Source: Annona cherimola
Taxonomy: Eukaryota > Streptophyta > Magnoliopsida > Magnoliales > Annonaceae
Assembly (NCBI GenBank): GCA_030490835.1
Contig: CM059974.1
Coordinates: 9,183,501-9,247,500 of the forward strand
DNA: 64,000 bases
Direction of reading: 5' to 3'
Of the stretch, positions 1 to 10,267 are shown in pieces (position 1 is the first letter of the stretch; every line of letters begins with the position of its first letter). The notes beneath the pieces are model-generated. The model worked only from the letters and a program-made list of their open reading frames with translations. It was not told the DNA's origin and made no database searches. Made by a program: the position numbers and the translations under genes.

Positions 1-520
1 TTATTCATAGCCATTATTTTCATTGTAATTATTGTAAAAACTATTCCAATAATAAAAATATCATAAAAATAACTATAACCATAAATAAATGTTTTAAGAC
101 TAAAAATAATAATTAATTTATTATTAAAGAGCATTTGTCATTATTTCATCAAAATAGTTTAACTTGTCTTCCCTAAAACCTTAACGAAAAGGATACATTT
201 ATAATTTTAAATGAGCATTGCAAAACATTTTACAATTTTATGAAATTAAGGAATGCGTCGGCACTCAGCAAGTTCGCCAAACTACATCGCATGATCAGTA
301 TCTATGCAAAAAAAAAAAAAAAGACATTACTTTTTCGTAAGTTTATCTCAATCGGGATGATGGAATCTAATTAATTAACCTATCATATTTTGCAGTTGAT
401 ATTTATAACACTAAACCCTCTGAATATGTAGCGAGAGAATTAGATTCTCAACGCCAGTTGTATTGCGTTACCGATGGTTGTCGCTGGACATGGTGCAGTA
501 CACCCGGTGCATGCACTGCA
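1..520. other. AT-rich intergenic DNA
   Basis: No gene, RNA or structured repeat was recognised here. The stretch ends in a small GC-rich palindromic patch (about 495-530, repeats of the type GCACCCGGGTG) that forms the left edge of the fold-back element that follows. Confidence 0.5.
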
Positions 521-524
521 CCCG

Positions 525-790
525 GGTGTATTTTGCTTATTTTTTTATTTTTAAAATTTTTTTATATAATTGTTAATCTAAGTATATTTAACATGTGTAT
601 CAATTTTTATCATTTTTGGAAATTTTTAGATATTTTTTGAATTTTAAAAAAATAATATTTTAGTAATTTTAAAATTACTAAAAATGCTATTGGTTTTTAA
701 AAATCCGAAAAAAATATTTAAAAATCTCCAAAAATGTTAAAAATTGATACTTATGTTAAACATACTTAAATTAACAATTGTGTAAAAAAC
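525..790. mobile_element. AT-rich fold-back MITE, family M1
   Basis: The left arm (about 545-640) and right arm (about 690-785) are inverted copies of each other; AACATGTGTATCAATTTTTA on the left pairs with TAAAAATTGATACTTATGTT on the right. The same arms recur at about 2.75, 3.35, 7.7, 14.5, 51.4 and 54.0 kb, each next to a short GCACCCGGGTGC-like patch. There is no coding capacity. The best-preserved copy (54023-54283) suggests a MULE-derived MITE; in this copy the outermost termini are not clear. Confidence 0.6.
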
Positions 791-848
791 AATAGATAAA
801 GTACATCCGGTTGCAATGAACGGGGGTTCCCTTGTGAAAAGGACAACC

Positions 849-972
849 CAGCATCGTTGCACACAGTAGATGGGATGTCAATATACAAGCCAGCATCGTT
901 GCACACAGTAGATGGGATGTCAATATACAAGCCAGCATCGTTGCACACAGTAGATGGGATGTCAATATATCC
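849..972. repeat. 42-bp minisatellite, 3 copies
   Basis: Three near-identical 42-bp units start at 849, 891 and 933 with CAGCATCGTTGCACACAGTA. The unit length is a multiple of three, so it produces spurious repetitive reading frames on both strands. It lies just outside the fold-back element at 525-790. Confidence 0.9.
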
Positions 973-1126
973 AGCTATCTTTTTGGCTGCATATAAATCA
1001 AATTTTGTTATTCATATTATGTTGGTTGCAGATGCTTATTCAGCTTTAAATATTCAGCTATCTACTTATTCAACGAATTTATATATTAATTGCTTTGAAA
1101 TGTCACCTTAATTTGTAAGTTTTGCA

Positions 1127-1404
1127 CCAACCGAGCATCGCAGCTCTGATAGAGCTGTGCAGTGCAGGCGCTGGCGCTGCGGTGTTCGGGTTCGAATCCC
1201 GGATTTCGGGATTTTTGGCCAGAAATTTGTAGGAGTTGTGGTCTCCTGTGTTCAGTTGTTGGAAGTTGTATCTTACTTATTCTTTGGCGGAGCTGTGTCT
1301 CTGGATTTCTTTGGGGGAGCTGAGTGTCTCCGAATTTGTAAGAATGTCTCTGAACTTCAGTATAATATGTGTTGAGATGATTGTAAAATATACCAATCAA
1401 AAAA
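1127..1404 (+). mobile_element. tRNA-derived SINE, copy 1, with 17-bp target-site duplication
   Basis: The element begins CCAACCGAG. It carries an RNA polymerase III B-box-like GGTTCGAATCC near 1190 and ends in TATACCAATC plus an A-run. It lies between perfect 17-bp direct repeats at 1110-1126 and 1405-1421 (AATTTGTAAGTTTTGCA), the mark of LINE-mediated insertion. A second copy in opposite orientation (17326-17614) shares the head, the body (GGAGCTG...GATTTCTTTGGG) and the tail (GTATAATATGTGTTGAGAT...TATACCAAT). The B box belongs to the SINE head and does not mark a functional tRNA gene. Confidence 0.88.
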
Positions 1405-1421
1405 AATTTGTAAGTTTTGCA

Positions 1422-2727
1422 TTTACATTTGACAATAAATAATGATGGCTATTTAACTATATGTAACACTGAAATAGATAGTCAAATGTACATAAGATTA
1501 AATTTTGACTTTGACTCCGCATAATAATTTTTGGTGTAGTGATATAGGCTGTGGCATCCATCCACATTAAAGGGACTTATATGTCTACATGTTGTGATAT
1601 TTTTTTCCAAATGAACTAATCCATATATATGTTTCTACATAATTTACATTCATTTCCCGAGCAAAAGTTTCTTTTTCAAGAGAAACTTTTCTCCTTTTTT
1701 TTCCGATTATAATTAGTTACAAAGGGTGCGTTTGGTAGGATGGGAAAAAAAATGCGTACGTTTAATTGACATCTGTCACATTTCACAAGTGGCCGGTGGA
1801 GGTGGATAAACCAGATCTGGACTGCAAGGCCATCGTCACCAGCAATGGCTGAAACCGCGTGACAAAAGATGCAGTAGGGATTGGAAGAAGCTGGCCTGAA
1901 ATAGATTGTGGACCCTTCTTTAGTTTTCTATTATGACGATACTGAAACCAGCTGGAGGCATCTAGTTTGGATCATTGTCTCTTTGGACCACCCAACTCAT
2001 TTGATCGACCAGCTCCCGCATGCGGATTTCAATATTTTTAATTGGGTGGGCGAGGGATTTCTTTCCTGGAAGTGAAAGCAGATAGAGACAAACATTCTGC
2101 ATTGATCAAATATTTTTCTTAGTAGTCTCTCTTTAATTTCATTTGGTTTGCCCAAATAAGGCATGCTGCTATTTCAAAATAATCACCCTGTATTTTTCTT
2201 GCTCCCAAACAAGGCATCCAGCTATTACAAAGTACAAAATAGACGTATGGTTGTATAGCATACTTAGCCTACTCTAAAAAATTTATTTAATTTTTTTTTT
2301 TACTTTTTTTCTAAACTTATTAATCTATATGTATTTGATATATAAATCAAGTTTTGTCATTTTTGAAAATGCTTATTTTTTTAGATTTTTAAACATAAAT
2401 TATTTTTGTAATTTTCAACCATTAAAATTGCTAAAAGAACCTTATAAATAAAAGTATACATATATAAAAAAAATGATACTGCTCGATTGATATATGTAAA
2501 TTAATAAATTTATAGAAGAAAAATTACGTTTAGCAAATATTTTTTATAGTGGACTAAATAAATCATTAATTAGCCTAATATGATCATGTCTCTTCAAAAG
2601 AATCACCCCATGTTTTTTTTTCATGAGTATCTACTTTCGTATCAAAAATTGAGTGAATGGCTAAAAAAACATAAATACTGGAGACGCCTTGTAATTACTT
2701 TGCATGTAATCGGCCATGGTGATGCCA
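1422..2727. other. Intergenic DNA without recognised gene
   Basis: AT-rich sequence. A perfect 10-bp hairpin with an 8-nt loop lies at 1663-1690 (AAAAGTTTCT / AGAAACTTTT). The part from about 2280 to 2500 looks like a decayed fold-back MITE but its ends could not be set. No coding region is supported. Confidence 0.5.
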
Positions 2728-2995
2728 CATTTACTTATTCTTTAATTTTTTATAAAATTATTATCCTAAGTGTATTTAATTTATATATTAAAATTTACCA
2801 TTTTAGAAAAATATGCATATTTTTTATTTCAAATACAAGAGTATTTTAGTTATTTTTTATGTTGAAAATGATTATACTACTATTTTTAAAATTCAAAAAA
2901 TAACAATAAATATCCAAAAATAGTAAAAAAATTTGGTATCTAAATGAATATACTATTAACAACAATTTTATGAAAAATAATAAATAAATAAATAT
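2728..2995. mobile_element. AT-rich fold-back MITE, family M1
   Basis: The inverted arms (about 2750-2830 and 2880-2985) carry the family sequence with the conserved stretch for TTAATTTATATATTAAAATTTACC. The left GC-rich end is replaced by TGATGCCACATT. There are no open frames of substance. The ends are approximate. Confidence 0.5.
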
Positions 2996-3344
2996 GCCAG
3001 CTCCAATGCGTCTGGACGCTTAAATCAGATCTCTTACTTTGATGAGATGATTTTGTTTGTAAAATTTTTTTCACATATTCTCCGTATATTAATAAAAAGT
3101 ATTATCTTTTCTATTTTGTTTTATAGATCAACTGATGGCTTTCTCGTCCCTTGACACAATATCAGCATTCTTTTCTTTCTGGATCTAACTTTTACATCGC
3201 TACTAAGTAATACTAATACCTACCAGTTTTAGCCAAAAGACGATTCGGTCCTACGATCATATCCAGGCAGTGGTCTCTCAGTTCAACGTGACTTTTGGGG
3301 ATACGAACCTATGCTGCTAGGTGCGCTTAGCTTTGATATACAGG

Positions 3345-3610
3345 GTGTAAATATTTATTTTTTAAAAAAAATTTACATAGCTGTTAGTTTAAGTGTTTTT
3401 AACATGTATATTAATTTTAATCATTTTTTCAGATTTACAGCTTTTTTATTTTTAAAAATCAAAAATACTAAAATGCCACTTATTTTTAAAAAATCAAAAA
3501 ATATTTACACATCTCCAAAAATAATAAAAATTGATACACATGTTAAATACACTTAAATTAACAATTATACAACAAAATTTAAAAATACATTAAATGCACC
3601 TGGTGCATTT
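3345..3610. mobile_element. AT-rich fold-back MITE, family M1
   Basis: The left arm (about 3355-3440: AACATGTATATTAATTTTAA) pairs with the right arm (about 3520-3570: AAATTGATACACATGTTAAA). It ends at the right in ATGCACCTGGTGCATTTA. Non-coding; the ends are approximate. Confidence 0.6.
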
Positions 3611-3925
3611 AGGCATAACTGAACTTTTGGGATCTTATCCAAATTACCGAATTCACAGATTTGAAAATATCTCCCATGAATTCTGCCAGAAAAATAATAA
3701 CTTTTGATCTAAAATATTTCCACCGAGCCAAAAATATATCTTGCGTACTTCACAATCGATTTTTTTTAATGGTTGTCATGTAATAGACCCAACCACATAT
3801 ATGTTCTTGATAGAGGTGAAATCTTGTGTACTCACTCATTCTCTTAGGTGTAAAACTTTAAAAGAACGATCAGATGTCTCAATGCAAACCAATAGCAATT
3901 CTTGAGTAATTGATTGACAATTGAG

Positions 3926-4028
3926 ATTGATTTAGACTTATTACAAGGGTTCAACTGATTCTAGGGGATAAATGTTTAATTCTGTTCTGAAATTGTAAGT
4001 CGATGATCTTAATAATTTTCTTAATTGT
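3926..4028 (+). repeat. 103-bp tandem duplication; second copy is the TRIM insertion site
   Basis: This 103-bp segment, from ATTGATTTAGACTTATTACA to TTAATTGT, is repeated immediately downstream. The second copy starts at 4029 and is split by the TRIM complex after 4069. It resumes at 6277-6338, with TAGGG duplicated on both sides of the insert. The intact first copy therefore shows what the empty target site looked like. Confidence 0.93.
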
Positions 4029-4069
4029 ATTGATTTAGACTTATTACAAGGGTTCAACTGATTCTAGGG

Positions 4070-5550
4070 TGTCACGCACAGACCCAGAAAAGCAACCATT
4101 GGATCTGACGCACAGAGCACACAAACCCAGAAAACGTCCATTGGGCCTGCGGGCTATGGGCCTCACAGTGTGATATTGTCCGCTCTGGCCTGGCAGCATA
4201 GTCGCACGGCTTTAAAACGCGTCGCACCATATTGAACTTGAGACCCACTTATAAACTACCAGGAACTTTCTCCCCTTTTCGATGTGGGATTCGGTTCTGG
4301 GCTATTACAAGCCCACCAGCTTCCGCCTGGTTCGTCCCCGAACCACAACCCAACTCTGGGCTTCTGCCTGCAGCCCTGACTTTCACTGGTTCAACTCTCC
4401 GAACCACATCTACTGGAGGGGGAGCCGCTCTGATACCACTGTCACGCACAGACCCAGAAAAGCAACCATTGGGTCTGACGCACAGAGCACACAAACCCAG
4501 AAAACGTCCATTGGGCCTGCGGGCTATGGGCCTCACAGTGCGATATTGTCCGCTCTGGCCTGGCAGCTTAGCCGCACGGCTTTAAAACGCGTCACACCAT
4601 ATTGAACTTGAGACCCACTTATAAACTACCAGGAACTTTCTCCCCTTTTCGATGTGGGATTCGGTTCTGGGCTATTACAAGCCCACCAGCTTCCGCCTGG
4701 TTCGTCCCCGAACCACAACCCAACTCTGGGCTTCTCCCTGCAGCCCTGACTTTCACTGGTTCAACTCTCCGAACCACATCTACTGGAGGGGGAGCCGCTC
4801 TGATACCACTGTCACGCACAGACCCAGAAAAGCAACCATTGGGTCTGACGCACAGAGCACACAAACCCAGAAAACGTCCATTGGGCCTGCGGGCTATGGG
4901 CCTCACAGTGTGATATTGTCCGCTCTGGCCTGGCAGCTTAGTCGCACGGCTTTAAAACGCGTCGCACCATATTGAACTTGAGACCCACTTATAAACTACC
5001 AGGAACTTTCTCCCCTTTTCGATGTGGGATTCGGTTCTGGGCTATTACAAGCCCACCAGCTTCCGCCTGGTTCGTCCCCGAACCACAACCCAACTCTGGG
5101 CTTCTCCCTGCAGCCCTGACTTTCACTGGTTCAACTCTCCGAACCACATCTACTGGAGGGGGAGCCGCTCTGATACCACTGTCACGCACAGACCCAGAAA
5201 AGCAACCATTGGGTCTGACGCACAGAGCACACAAACCCAGAAAACGTCCATTGGGCCTGCGGGCTATGGGCCTCACAGTGCGATATTGTCCGCTCTGGCC
5301 TGGCAGCTTAGCCGCACGGCTTTAAAACGCGTCACACCATATTGAACTTGAGACCCACTTATAAACTACCAGGAACTTTCTCCCCTTTTCGATGTGGGAT
5401 TCGGTTCTGGGCTATTACAAGCCCACCAGCTTCCGCCTGGTTCGTCCCCGAACCACAACCCAACTCTGGGCTTCTGCCTGCAGCCCTGACTTTCACTGGT
5501 TCAACTCTCCGAACCACATCTACTGGAGGGGGAGCCGCTTTGATACCATC
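4070..5550 (-). repeat. Left TRIM array: four tandem 370-bp LTR-internal units
   Basis: LTRs lie at 4070-4309, 4440-4679, 4810-5049 and 5180-5419, separated by 130-bp internal regions, all in reverse orientation. Three linked sites distinguish LTR type A (1st and 3rd: GTGTGATATT, TAGTCGCACGG, GCGTCGCACC) from type B (2nd and 4th: GTGCGATATT, TAGCCGCACGG, GCGTCACACC). The true period is therefore 740 bp. The last internal region has a mutated primer-binding site (TTTGATACCAT). Confidence 0.9.
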
Positions 5551-5635
5551 TGTAACATACCAGTCCAGAAAAGTGATCCCGGGCCGTGTATTTAATGCAA
5601 TTTCCCAAGATCAATCACACATTTATGGCCAAATT
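5551..5635 (-). repeat. Diverged LTR fragment at the palindrome centre
   Basis: This 85-bp segment follows the mutated primer-binding site of the fourth unit. It begins TGTAACATACCAGTCCAGAAAAG, which lines up with the normal LTR edge TGTCACGCACAGACCCAGAAAAG and then diverges. I infer a truncated LTR of a sibling subfamily. It sits between the two inverted arms. Confidence 0.6.
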
Positions 5636-6271
5636 ACGAACCAGGTGGAAGCTGGTGGGCTTGTAATAGCCCAGAACCGAATCCCACATCGAAAAGGGGA
5701 AAAAGTTCCTGGTAGTTTATAAGTGGGTCTCAAGTTCAATATGGTGCGACGCGTTTTAAAGCCGTGCGACTAAGCTGCCAGGCCAGAGCGGACAATATCA
5801 CACTGTGAGGCCCATAGCCCGCAGGCCCAATGGACGTTTTCTGGGTTTGTGTGCTCTGTGCGTCAGACCCAATGGTTGCTTTTCTGGGTCTGTGCGTGAC
5901 AGTGGTATCAGAGCGGCTCCCCCTCCAGTAGATGTGGTTCGGAGAGTTGAACCAGTGAAAGTCAGGGCTGCAGGCAGAAGCCCAGAGTTGAGTTGTGGTT
6001 CGGGGACGAACCAGGCGGAAGCTGGTGGGCTTGTAATAGCCCAGAACCGAATCCCACATCGAAAAGGGGAGAAAGTTCCTGGTAGTTTATAAGTGGGTCT
6101 CAAGTTCAATATGGTGTGACGCGTTTTAAAGCCGTGCGGCTAAGCTGTCAGGCCAGAGCGGACAATATCGCACTGTGAGGCCCATAGCCCGCAGGCCCAA
6201 TGGACGTTTTCTGGGTTTGTGTGCTCTGTGCGTCAGACCCAATGGTTGCTTTTCTGGGTCTGTGCGTGACA
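5636..6271 (+). repeat. Right TRIM array: LTR-internal-LTR, inverted relative to the left array
   Basis: After a 26-bp piece of internal region (ACGAACCAGGTGGAAGC...) come LTR 5662-5901 (type A), internal 5902-6031 with an intact TGGTATCAGAGC, and LTR 6032-6271 (type B). This arm can pair over about 635 bp with 4810-5446 of the left array, giving a long hairpin with a loop of roughly 190 nt. Confidence 0.9.
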
Positions 6272-6416
6272 TAGGGGATAAATGTTTAATTCTGTTCTGA
6301 AATTGTAAGTCGATGATCTTAATAATTTTTTTAATTGTATAAACTACATTTATCTATGTTAATTAAACTACTTTAAGGCCCATCAAACTTCCTAAAGACC
6401 AATAGCTCATGAAAAT

Positions 6417-6465
6417 AAAATTTCTTTTGATGAGAAGCTCATGACTTCTCATCAAAAGAAATTTT
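6417..6465. repeat. Perfect 21-bp hairpin
   Basis: AAAATTTCTTTTGATGAGAA plus G (6417-6437) is the exact reverse complement of 6445-6465, with a 7-nt loop (CTCATGA). It has no mismatches and no matching element elsewhere in the window. It could be the core of a tiny fold-back element or a recent palindromic duplication. Confidence 0.9.
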
Positions 6466-7690
6466 GATCTTAATTTAACTCTGTGTATTGTTTAGTGGGC
6501 TAATTTTTAACTTTTATGAACTGTTTTAAAGCTCATTGAACAACATTAAACTATTTTTGTGAGCATTGTACTAGGTTCAAACCTGAAAATGAGTTTAAAC
6601 TGCTTTGCAGTTTGGTAGATTTAATTGATGTTTGGAAGTGCATTAAACGAGGTTGACCGGAATCCTAAGATGCTAAATTTTTGGTTTTTTTTTTTCAAAA
6701 AAAAAAAAAATGAATGTTAAGAACCTGCCTTAAGGCCGTTGGTTTTTTCACATGTTCGAGTTTTGAATCTTGTAGACTGCATACCATTAGGCTCTGGCAA
6801 ATCAAAAAATACTAATAATAAATGTTGAAAATGGTTGATCTCCATAATTTGGCCATGCATGATATGTATAAAAATATCAATTAATCTAAATGAATCTGGC
6901 AAATTTCTTTCCTAAATATTTTGAAAAAGACTTCATTACATCTTAAGTTAACAGACTGTTCATATATGGCTAACCAAAGATTTTATTTTTAAATTTTTTA
7001 TTTTTCATGGATATATAAGACCCATTTAGATGTAAAATTTTGACACACGTGGCCAAACAGGCCTAAGTTACGTTTTAATTTATACTTTCCAGATTTGTAT
7101 ATCGTCATCCACTGTATTTTTCTATTGTCCTGTCTCTTTATTACGTAATAATTATACACCCTTTTTAAACTACACTATCAGATAGAGTAATAAACCCTTA
7201 GCAAGTTAGTGAATTTTATTTAAATATAAATTAAAACATCTTTTGTTGGGTCGCAAGAACTGATCAGCAGATGAATCAATCAAAGAGGAAAAAAAGAGGT
7301 GAGGTGAGGTGGGGTGGGAGTGGGGGGTTACGCCATTTTCCAAAAGACTTGTGACAAGATCAGACTGTCATTGACTCATTGTTCTTATTAAACAAGCACT
7401 AATCATTTAGATGCTTTTGTGATCCATAAAAAGAATTGACAGCGTTGTGTCTATGAACTTCTGGCCCAAACAAGTGTAAAAAAGGCAACAATAGCATATC
7501 ACGCTTTTTTCTGTTTTCTTTTTTTCTTTTCTTTTTTTGTGATTCTTAGGGTTTCTGGCTTTTGTTAAAAAAGAGCTGGGTGAGGTCAAAATGGTATCTT
7601 CCCAAGAGATTTAAGCACCAAGTAAGTGCCAGTAGTTTCTTACACGCACTCAACTGCTCGTTTGGACCTTGGATGCTTGACGACAAAGAG
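6466..7690. other. Intergenic DNA without recognised gene
   Basis: AT-rich sequence with no supported coding region. A G-rich run on the + strand (about 7297-7328, ending GGGGTGGGAGTGGGGGG) has four or more G-tracts and could form a quadruplex. Confidence 0.5.
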
Positions 7691-8026
7691 GGATCCCGAT
7701 CCCGTGCACTCGGGTGCACTTAGCATCAATGCACCCGGGTGCATTAACCCATTTTTTTTATAAAAAAAAAAAAAATTTATACAAGTATTAATTTAAGTAT
7801 ATTTTACATATGTATCAATTTTTATCTTCTTTGAGTATTTTAAGTAATTTTAAATTATCTAAAATGCCACTAATTTTTAAAAATAAAAAATAAATACCTA
7901 AAATACTTCAAGATAGTAAAAATTGATACACATGTTAAATACACTTAAATTAATACTTGTATAAAAAAAATTAAAAAATTAAAAGATAAATTAAAATAGC
8001 TTCAGTGGTGCGGAGGATCGGAATCC
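7691..8026. mobile_element. MULE-like fold-back MITE, family M1
   Basis: Terminal inverted repeats GGATCCCGATC (left) and GATCGGAATCC (right) enclose the M1 fold-back core (arms about 7780-7850 and 7915-7960). The left end carries CGTGCACTCGGGTGCAC and GCACCCGGGTGC palindromes. The flanks GACAAAGAG (7682-7690) and GACAAAAGA (8027-8035) look like an eroded 9-bp target duplication. Non-coding. Confidence 0.68.
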
Positions 8027-8035
8027 GACAAAAGA

Positions 8036-10267
8036 AGATAATCAATCGGGATTCAAGAATCAGTTGCACTACGGGTATGAATTTCGGGCCCAAACAAGTG
8101 GAAATCAATCACAGCGTGTTAGGCTTTTCTAAGGTAATTCCGAAAGAGAAATGATTCCAATTGTTTCATAGGATTTGAGATTTCAATCCAAATGGTTCAT
8201 TGATTCGAACCTTCAAAGTTTTATAAAATATAGCAAACATATGTTGTTAAAAGTATCTTAGTGGATTGCTATGTTTTGTTCAATGCTTCAATCAATAACC
8301 TCTGAGGAATTAAAATTGGACCCATTTTGGCCCTATCCACAATGGCAAACCCATGTCAGGGTAACGAGCCCAAACAGTGTGGACAACAGGACAAGCCATG
8401 GCATCTTCAGTCTTTTGCCTCGCCAAAGAAGTGTTGCACTGAACAATCCAAAAAGAAAGAAAGAAAGAAAAGAAAAATGTTGCACTGTCATGTGATTGTT
8501 TTCTGAAATTTATATTTATATTTATATATATATATATAACTACGCACATTGTATGGCATAGGTTGTCTTTCAAAGTCTCTCAATTCAAATTTGGCTGACG
8601 AATAGATAAAAGATTTCCAGTGAGTGAATTATTGTGATCAAAGGTTAAATCGAGGCCATTTTTTTTTTCCAGCGTGTGCCATTCGTGTTCGACTCTCTAA
8701 TACTGCCAATGCAAATGAGTATTGTGATGCCCTGTACCCAAATCACATCTTAAACACTGATCTTGAGCAACGCGGTCATTCTTCCCAAATCATTGACATG
8801 TGAGAAACATAAAAAGCAGTAGAGAACAATTATTACAAACCAAACCCCGGTTTAAATCATCACAACATATTTCGTGATGTACGGTTAACAGTGACACAAA
8901 ATAATTTTTTTTAAAAATAAAGAAATAAACAAAATTAATCCAAATGAAAAAGAAAACCTCCTCATCACCACTCCTCCTCTTCCGCCTACGTTTTTTAGAT
9001 AATATATACAAAACAACGTATTAAGAAAGTGATAAGCTTAATTAAACTTAGTACAAAGATGTTTGATCAATTTTAACGATGTAAAGTTTACAGAATGTTG
9101 TCTAAGCATTAAGCCGGAGTGCACTCGGCCATCCTGTACCATTGAAAGATGCGGGCAAAACAGCAGCTGTAGGACCTAGCGTGGGAGTCTTTAAGGAAAG
9201 AGCTTTTGCCAACAGCTTTCCGTCAGAGTTGTCAATGAGGCTTTTTGTTATTTGCAAAACGATCATCCTAATTAAAATTCTCCGTTCGCGTTCAGAGACC
9301 AACTCGTCACATCTCTTATCTCATACAATTCAGGCTCATGTCACCTCTGCAACTTTGAGCGATAGATGCGGAGCAAGAGCAAGGAGACAAACTGCTCTTT
9401 GGGAGCATTAGATTAGGATCCCTACACGAATGCAATTATTTTGTCATGGCTAAATTTATGAGGCACTGATCCAATGCAAACAATCGCATTAAAATTTTTT
9501 ATTATTATTTTTAACTTTTTGATACTAACATAGAGCTCAAGCATGTATTTCTCATTTATGAAATTTTATAATTTTTAGATATTATTTAATATTCGTGAAT
9601 ATTAAAATTAAGAAAAGATCCACTTTTCAACTGCGGCGGCACTTGAAAAATGAACTTTTAATCCAATTACTACAATTCCATTAAGAGGACTTGTAATTAT
9701 TACTTAACCCTATAATTGATTTTTTTTCCCTACCTCAAGCCCTTGCCTCCTATAGTTTCACACTCTTAGCCAACCAAATTAGCTAAACTATTAGATTTAT
9801 TATTGAACCAAAATTTATTTATCTCCATCAACAAGGCCAATGTCAACATTTGAGTTATAATTACTACTCAATCTAAAAAGCATAAGTAATTTCATAAAAA
9901 AAAAAAAGCATAAGTAATGATCTAATACATATACATGTATTGAGCTTCAACACATATTTGTGTTTCAAGAAATTTTTTATTTTAAAAAATTTTCTATTTA
10001 TTTTTTCACTCGCCCGCGTGTAATTTATATTTGTTTACTTATATGTAACATTTTCAATATTTTTAAATTGTCTATATATATTTTTATAAAATTCTAAAAA
10101 AATCTACTATTTTTCATGTGGAGGGGAAAGAGACAGGAGTGAAATTTTTAAAAATATATGTGCATCCAAATGATGATTTTATTAATTGACAATATACCAC
10201 ATGATTTTTAATATTATAAATTAGGATCTTTTATATATGGAAGACACAAAACTCCCTAAATTCTTTT
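8036..10267. other. Intergenic DNA without recognised gene
   Basis: AT-rich with a (TA)n run near 8526-8540. A slightly GC-richer island at about 9100-9410 has open frames on both strands (65-89 aa), but neither resembles a family I know and I do not call it a gene. Confidence 0.45.

Larger units (their letters stand above)
4070..6271. mobile_element. Compound palindromic TRIM retrotransposon with 5-bp target-site duplication
   Basis: A 2,202-bp complex flanked by a perfect 5-bp duplication TAGGG (4065-4069 and 6272-6276). It is built from a 240-bp LTR (TGTAATAG...GTGACA) and a 130-bp internal region. The internal region starts, one base after the LTR, with TGGTATCAGAGC, the standard plant primer-binding site complementary to initiator tRNA-Met. 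A purine-rich GAAGCTGGTGGG precedes the next LTR and may be the polypurine tract. The layout is four LTR-internal units on the - strand, a diverged LTR fragment, then LTR-internal-LTR on the + strand. No gag or pol is encoded; the 95-126 aa open frames are by-products. This size and structure fit a terminal-repeat retrotransposon in miniature, which depends on enzymes from other elements. Confidence 0.92.

Noticed and set aside
849..972. CRISPR-like array
   Set aside because: The three 42-bp units are contiguous with no spacers, and the sequence is plant nuclear DNA.
857..1111. 84-aa repetitive open frame on the + strand
   Set aside because: It is produced by a 42-bp minisatellite whose unit is a multiple of three, and the opposite strand is open as well.
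1187..1205. tRNA gene suggested by GGTTCGAATCC
   Set aside because: No cloverleaf with acceptor and anticodon arms can be drawn, and the motif is the B box of a SINE with target duplications. The same applies at about 17570 and 10350.
4232..6109. Many 95-126 aa open frames on both strands in the TRIM region
   Set aside because: They are repeated copies of the same LTR/internal sequence read in several frames, run across LTR boundaries and encode no gag, pol or known domain.
4070..6271. Cassandra-type TRIM carrying 5S rRNA sequence
   Set aside because: I looked for the 5S internal promoter motif in the LTR and did not see it. The LTR ends and primer-binding site fit a TRIM, but not Cassandra.
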